From the NCBI GenBank assembly GCA_015059045.1, contig SVBD01000005.1:25234-89233 (forward strand): a stretch of DNA of 64,000 bases, given 5' to 3'. The notes under the pieces are model-generated. The model was not told the DNA's origin. It ran no database searches and worked only from the letters and a program-made list of their open reading frames with translations. Below, in pieces: positions 60,228 to 64,000 of the stretch (position 1 is its first letter; each line of letters begins with the position of its first letter). The translations under genes were made by a program, and so were the position numbers. The stretch is from Erysipelotrichaceae bacterium. GTDB taxonomy: Bacteria; Bacillota_I; Bacilli_A; RFN20; CAG-449.

Positions 60228-61014
60228 ATTCCAAAGAAAATATTTGGCTTTACCTTATATTCTGTTCTTTGTATTCTTTGTCATTACACCAATTGTTTTG
60301 ATTCTATATTATGCATTTACAGATAAAGCAACAGGTCAAATTAGTTTAAATAATTTTGTTAAATTCTTTTCTGACTCTACTAACGTTAACGTTTTAGTTA
60401 TCTCACTTGTTTATGGATTAATCAATACAGCTTTATGTTTACTTATTGGTTATCCAATTGCTTATTTCTTAGCGGATAGAAAAATTAATAAATCTGCTGT
60501 TTTAGTAACATTGTTTATCATGCCAATGTGGATTAACTTTGTTATTAGAACAGGGGCTACTAGAGATTTATTAAACTGGATGGGAATTAGTGGTGGTACT
60601 TATCCTGAACTAGCTACTATTATTGGTTTAGTTTATAACTATTTACCATTTACAATTCTACCTCTATATACCACAATGTTAAAAATGGATCGTTCTCAAA
60701 TTGATGCGGGTAAGGATTTAGGTGCCAATCCAGTCCAAAACTTCTTTAAAGTAATTATTCCTTTAACAATGCCAGGAATTGTTTCAGCATCTACAATGGT
60801 ATTTATGCCAACAATTTCTTCATATGTAATTTCTGATATTCTTTCAGAATATAACGTAGTATTGTTTGGTAGTTATATTGATTTATACTTCAATCAATCA
60901 GATTGGAACTTTGGATCATTTATGGCTATGATTATGTTAATTTTAATTTTATTTAGTGTCTTACTTACTCGTAAGTTCTCTAAAGAGGAAGGAGGCAAGG
61001 AATCTATATGGTAA
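60217..61014 (+). CDS. potB: Spermidine/putrescine ABC transporter permease PotB
   Basis: A 265-residue inner-membrane permease with six helices and the binding-protein-dependent transport EAA loop DAGKDLGANPVQNFFKVIIPLTMPGI (about residues 167-192) that contacts PotA. The start lies 10 bases inside the end of potA, and the stop overlaps the potC start by 7 bases, so potABC are translationally coupled. N-terminal FRFQRKYLALPYILFFVFFVITP is the first helix. Confidence 0.94.
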   Translation: MKFRFQRKYLALPYILFFVFFVITPIVLILYYAFTDKATGQISLNNFVKFFSDSTNVNVLVISLVYGLINTALCLLIGYPIAYFLADRKINKSAVLVTLFIMPMWINFVIRTGATRDLLNWMGISGGTYPELATIIGLVYNYLPFTILPLYTTMLKMDRSQIDAGKDLGANPVQNFFKVIIPLTMPGIVSASTMVFMPTISSYVISDILSEYNVVLFGSYIDLYFNQSDWNFGSFMAMIMLILILFSVLLTRKFSKEEGGKESIW

Positions 61015-61814
61015 AAAAGATTTTGGCTCAATGCTATATTTATTTGATGCTACTTGTAATGTATCTTCCAATTTTACTTTTAGTAGTATTCTCCTTCACT
61101 GTTAGTGATCAAGTAGGTATTTGGACAGGATTCTCTTTCCAATTATACGTTGATCTATTTAACAACAAAGATTTAATGGAAGCTGTAGGAAATACCTTCC
61201 TTATTGCTACAGTAAGTGCAATTGTATCTACTTTAATTGGAACTTTAGGTGCAGTAGGTACTTATTATTCTAAAAAGAAAGCAAGAAAAAGAATTGAAAC
61301 TATGACACAAATTCCGGTTGTTAATGCGGAAATTGTTATGGCTCTTTCTCTAGCAGTTTTATTTGTTGCATTAAGTTTAAAATTTACATTCTTTACTTTA
61401 GTAGTAGGTCATGTAGTTTTAACTGTTGCATTTGTTTACTTAAATGTAAAACCAAAATTATCTCAAATGGATCCATTTACTTATGAAGCAGCATTAGATT
61501 TAGGCGCTAAACCTACATATGCATTATATAAAGTAATTCTTCCAGAAATTATTCCAGGAATTTTATCTGGATTTATGATTTCATTTACTTTGTCATTAGA
61601 TGATTTCGTAATCACACAATATTTAAAAGAACCATCTTTTGAAACAATCTCAACTTACATTCAAAAGATTATTGCAAAACACCCAATTCCACCTGAAGTT
61701 AGAGCGTTAACAACTCTTATCTTCTTAGGTGTATTAGTGGTTGTTGTTGGTAATACAATTTATAACAATAGAAAAGCTAAAAATGTTATTTCTAAAAGAA
61801 GGAGAGGTGTTTAA
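61008..61814 (+). CDS. potC: Spermidine/putrescine ABC transporter permease PotC
   Basis: A 268-residue six-helix permease partner of PotB. The EAA loop is YEAALDLGAKPTYALYKVILPEIIPGILSG (about residues 162-191). The segment LDDFVITQYL...TISTYIQ is typical of PotC. GGAGG lies upstream of its ATG inside the end of potB. The stop is one base before the potD start. Confidence 0.94.
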   Translation: MVKKILAQCYIYLMLLVMYLPILLLVVFSFTVSDQVGIWTGFSFQLYVDLFNNKDLMEAVGNTFLIATVSAIVSTLIGTLGAVGTYYSKKKARKRIETMTQIPVVNAEIVMALSLAVLFVALSLKFTFFTLVVGHVVLTVAFVYLNVKPKLSQMDPFTYEAALDLGAKPTYALYKVILPEIIPGILSGFMISFTLSLDDFVITQYLKEPSFETISTYIQKIIAKHPIPPEVRALTTLIFLGVLVVVVGNTIYNNRKAKNVISKRRRGV

Positions 61815-61815
61815 G

Positions 61816-63552
61816 ATGAAGAAAAAATTATTAACACTATCTCTTGTTTCCTTTATGTTTATACCAATTGTTAATTCTAGAGTGACATTGAAAAATGAAA
61901 AGGATAGAGATGTAGATTTCTCTCAAGTAGTTAAATTGAAAAGTGAGTATAAAGATTTTAATGGTGACTCATTAACAATTTATAACTGCGCTGACTATAT
62001 TGATGAAGAATTAATTAGCGAATTCGAAGAAAGATATAATTGCGTAGTCAATTACTATACTTTTGATACTCCTGAAACAATGTATAACCAATTAACTCTT
62101 CAACCAGAAGGAACTTATGACTTATTATGTCCTTCAGATTATATGATTCAAAGATTAGTTAGGGAAGGGTTAGTTGAACCTCTTGATGTTGAAAAGGAAA
62201 CACCAGTATACGCTAAATATTCTGCTTCTAATTTAAGAACAAAACTTAAATCAATGAAAGCAGATACTAATAACGATGGAGTAAAAGATGTTGATTTAGA
62301 TAAGTACACAGCAGGATATATGTGGGGTACTTTAGGTATTATTTATGACCCATATTGTAGTGATACAATTAGAGAAGATGTTAAGTCTTGGGATGTTTTC
62401 TGGGATAAGAAATACAATGATTTAATTTCAATCAAAAACTCAATGAGAGATACCTTTGTTGTTGGATTAATGCATGGATACACTCATGGAAAATTTGAAC
62501 ATGTTGAAGGTATTGATCAAGCCGCTAGAGAAACATTCTTACTAGAATTAGAACAAGCTACAACTGAAGAACAAAAAGTTTTAGCAAGAGAAAAATATAA
62601 CAAAACAATTCAAGGATTATTTGATTTAGTAATTAATCGTGAAGATTATCAAAATACTATTGAAATTGTTAAAAATGAATTAATTTCTTTAAAAGATAAC
62701 ATCTTTGGTTTAGAAGTAGATTCAGGTAAAAACGATATCATTACTGGAAAAATCAAAATGAACTTAGCGTGGTCAGGGGATGCTGTTTATTCAATTGATC
62801 AAGCTATGGAAGCATCTGGAAAAGTACTTGAATATTATGTTCCAGAAGATGGGGCAAATGTTTGGTATGATGGATGGGTTTTACCAAATAAAGCTAATAG
62901 AGAATTAGCGTGTAAGTTCATTGATTTCTTAAGCGAACCAGTTAATGCGATGAGAAATATGGATTATATTGGATATACTTCATTTATTGCATGTGATGAA
63001 ATCTTTGATTTAATTTCTTCTTGGTATGGAGTATCTTCTTACTATGAAGAAGGAGAATACTTTGCTTCATATTATTCTGAAGAAGACGATGAGCAAGTAG
63101 ATGGAAGTATTGTTGAATACAATGGAAAATTCTATGAATGTATTAAAGATTCACAAGGAAATCTTCCAACAAATGAAGAATATTTTATCGAAGTAGATAA
63201 AGATGAATTAGACATTGGAGAAGCATATGATTTAGGATTTATTTTTGGCGATAAATTCGACTCAGAAAGAAGTGGGGTTATTTACCCATATAATGATTGT
63301 TACAATCAATTAATTGCGCAATATCCAGATGAAGATACAATTGCAAGATGTGCAGTTATGAATGATTTCTCTGATAGAAATGATGAAGTCGTAATTATGT
63401 GGAGTCAAGTAAAAGCATATACAGATATGACTCCTTACTATATTGTATTATTTAGTTCAGTTGGAATTATTGTTATTTATTTTGTTACAAAATTAATTCT
63501 TAAAAATAAATCAACTAGAAATAAAAGAAGATTAGAAGATCTAACAAAATAG
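61816..63552 (+). CDS. potD: Spermidine/putrescine-binding protein PotD, C-terminally membrane-anchored
   Basis: ATG 61816 follows AGGAGAGG. The 578-residue protein has an N-terminal signal/anchor (about residues 4-21) without a lipobox Cys, a PotD-type two-lobed binding fold (DSLTIYNCADYIDEELISEFEERYN, YDLLCPSDYMIQRLVREG, NLAWSGDAVYSIDQAM, WVLPNKANRELACKFIDFL) and, uniquely, a C-terminal TM helix (about 541-562) with a basic tail. An insertion near residues 430-460 (VEYNGKFYECIKDSQGNLPT) looks like a CBM5/12-type module. It is much longer than the usual about 350 residues. It delivers polyamines to PotBC. A C-terminal anchor replacing lipidation is unusual. Confidence 0.88.
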   Translation: MKKKLLTLSLVSFMFIPIVNSRVTLKNEKDRDVDFSQVVKLKSEYKDFNGDSLTIYNCADYIDEELISEFEERYNCVVNYYTFDTPETMYNQLTLQPEGTYDLLCPSDYMIQRLVREGLVEPLDVEKETPVYAKYSASNLRTKLKSMKADTNNDGVKDVDLDKYTAGYMWGTLGIIYDPYCSDTIREDVKSWDVFWDKKYNDLISIKNSMRDTFVVGLMHGYTHGKFEHVEGIDQAARETFLLELEQATTEEQKVLAREKYNKTIQGLFDLVINREDYQNTIEIVKNELISLKDNIFGLEVDSGKNDIITGKIKMNLAWSGDAVYSIDQAMEASGKVLEYYVPEDGANVWYDGWVLPNKANRELACKFIDFLSEPVNAMRNMDYIGYTSFIACDEIFDLISSWYGVSSYYEEGEYFASYYSEEDDEQVDGSIVEYNGKFYECIKDSQGNLPTNEEYFIEVDKDELDIGEAYDLGFIFGDKFDSERSGVIYPYNDCYNQLIAQYPDEDTIARCAVMNDFSDRNDEVVIMWSQVKAYTDMTPYYIVLFSSVGIIVIYFVTKLILKNKSTRNKRRLEDLTK

Positions 63553-63560
63553 GTGTATTT

Positions 63561-63854
63561 ATGGATGAACTACAAATTAAAAATAAGTATTATCGAGAAA
63601 TATATCTTACTAAGATTAGGATTATTGAAAGATGTATAAAATTAAGCGATGAAGAAAAGGCTTCATTAGAATATCGAATAGAACCTAGAAATAAAGCCGA
63701 AGATGAGATTAAAGAAAATTATATGGGCTTTGTAGGTCAAAGATTGTTAGAAGGATTCACTCAAACTCAATCTTTAAAGATGGCAAAGATTTGTGTGGAT
63801 GAAGCAATTGTTCAAGCGCAGAATGAAATGTTTAAAAAGAAAAAGAAAAAATAA
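63561..63854 (+). CDS. Small hypothetical protein downstream of potD
   Basis: The 97-residue product is helical and charged, with a Lys-rich C-terminal tail (KKKKKK). TAGGTG lies before the ATG, eight bases after the potD stop. No family recognised. Being in the same transcription unit as potA-D, it may belong to the polyamine operon, or be the residue of a gene pushed up against the adjacent insertion sequence, which begins 12 bases after its stop. Confidence 0.6.
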   Translation: MDELQIKNKYYREIYLTKIRIIERCIKLSDEEKASLEYRIEPRNKAEDEIKENYMGFVGQRLLEGFTQTQSLKMAKICVDEAIVQAQNEMFKKKKKK

Positions 63855-63903
63855 GGATGGCATTATTGAAGTGAACCCCAAATAGTTCACAAAATAAAAA
63901 AGG

Positions 63904-63938
63904 ACCTCTTATGGTAAAATTATCATAGGAGGTTTTTT
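63904..63938 (+). promoter_or_regulatory. Hairpin sequestering the transposase RBS
   Basis: The arms ACCTCTTATG and CATAGGAGGT (one wobble) with a ten-base loop include the AGGAGG of the transposase gene. They are followed by a run of six T. The structure can act as a terminator for incoming transcripts and also hide the RBS in read-through mRNA. Confidence 0.65.
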
Positions 63939-63940
63939 AA

Positions 63941-64000
63941 ATGGCAAGTAAAGGACAAAAATTCAATAAATACAGCATTGAATTAAAAAATGAAATATTA
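63941..64000 (+). CDS. IS3-type transposase OrfA, partial (first 20 codons)
   Basis: The start ATG with AGGAGG 8 bases upstream begins MASKGQKFNKYSIELKNEI, a typical start of helix-turn-helix IS3/IS150 OrfA proteins. The rest lies outside the window. OrfA binds the IS ends and is followed by the DDE transposase OrfB, usually made by frameshift. Confidence 0.7.
   Translation, partial: MASKGQKFNKYSIELKNEIL

Larger units (their letters stand above)
63866..64000 (+). mobile_element. IS3-family insertion sequence, left end (cut by window edge)
   Basis: TGAAGTGAACCCC at 63866-63878 resembles the terminal repeat of IS3/IS150-type elements of Bacillota (ends start with TG). The element continues to the window end with the start of a transposase HTH gene. 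A hairpin (63904-63933) covers its RBS. The right end is not in the window, so size and target duplication cannot be read. Confidence 0.75.

Noticed and set aside
1..64000. Mycoplasma genetic code (TGA as Trp)
   Set aside because: Several genes end naturally at TGA and Trp is encoded by TGG throughout.

Overview
This is a strongly AT-rich stretch of a Bacillota-type chromosome. The closest fit is an uncultured, probably gut-associated, anaerobic member of the Bacilli/Erysipelotrichales/RF39-like groups close to the Mollicutes. The reasons are A/T-biased codons, AGGAGG-type ribosome binding sites, sigma-A-type promoters (TTGATT-17-TATAAT and extended TGnTATAAT), U-tailed hairpin terminators, a T-box leader and a CcpA-type cre site. 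It also carries lipoproteins with TSE/PSSE-rich linkers, a superoxide reductase instead of visible aerobic defences, and a Mollicutes-like long PotA. TGA is used as a stop (for example at 2895-2897, 49064-49066 and 50563-50565) and Trp is TGG, so the genetic code is standard rather than Mycoplasma code 4. The taxonomic placement is inference.

Layout. 1-6.6 kb: the end of a flavoprotein gene, a secreted M3 peptidase, then typA and an RNase J homologue with altered metal ligands on the minus strand. 6.8-10 kb: tRNA-His, a TetR operon, desulfoferrodoxin, an isoprenylcysteine-methyltransferase-like membrane enzyme and a LytTR/DUF3021 pair. 10.1-11.9 kb: a tyrosine T-box leader driving a tyrosine phenol-lyase/tryptophanase-family enzyme. 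12.4-18.5 kb: galM-galT-galK behind a palindromic operator candidate, a CarD-like regulator and a GH2 glycosidase; together these look like uptake-side beta-galactoside metabolism by the Leloir route (no galE in the window). 18.7-21.7 kb: an acidic-linker membrane protein, a phosphodiesterase and a Ca2+/cation antiporter.

21.9-27.4 kb holds three tandem paralogous lipoproteins with repetitive Thr/Ser/Glu/Pro linkers and carbohydrate-binding-like modules; the first has a perfect cre box over its -35. 27.5-31.4 kb: a SleB-like hydrolase, the Mn exporter mntP, then csoR and a copA whose 3' end encodes a fused CopZ-like domain with its own ribosome binding site. 31.5-34.8 kb: housekeeping genes holA-truB-ribF, rpsO and tRNA-Arg. 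34.8-36.5 kb: a uracil permease preceded by a 26-codon U-rich leader ORF abutting a terminator, which looks like UTP-sensing attenuation. 36.7-47.7 kb: an EF-G paralogue, asnA, a membrane protein, a nuclease lipoprotein, a HEPN-like/CBS protein, an M18 aminopeptidase, a Sel1 protein and the conserved NifU-like/GGGtGRT pair.

47.7-50.6 kb is a compact, translationally coupled five-gene module of unrecognised proteins (a sigma-region-4-like regulator, an exported protein, two small anchored proteins and a GspF/TadC-shaped membrane protein). It is the least explained part of the window. 50.5-57.6 kb on the minus strand carries replication and repair genes: a mutM-coaE fusion, polA and dnaE, followed by rpsU on the plus strand. 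58.1-63.9 kb is a polyamine ABC transporter operon (XRE-cupin regulator, potA, potB, potC, potD). The window ends inside the left end of an IS3-type insertion sequence.
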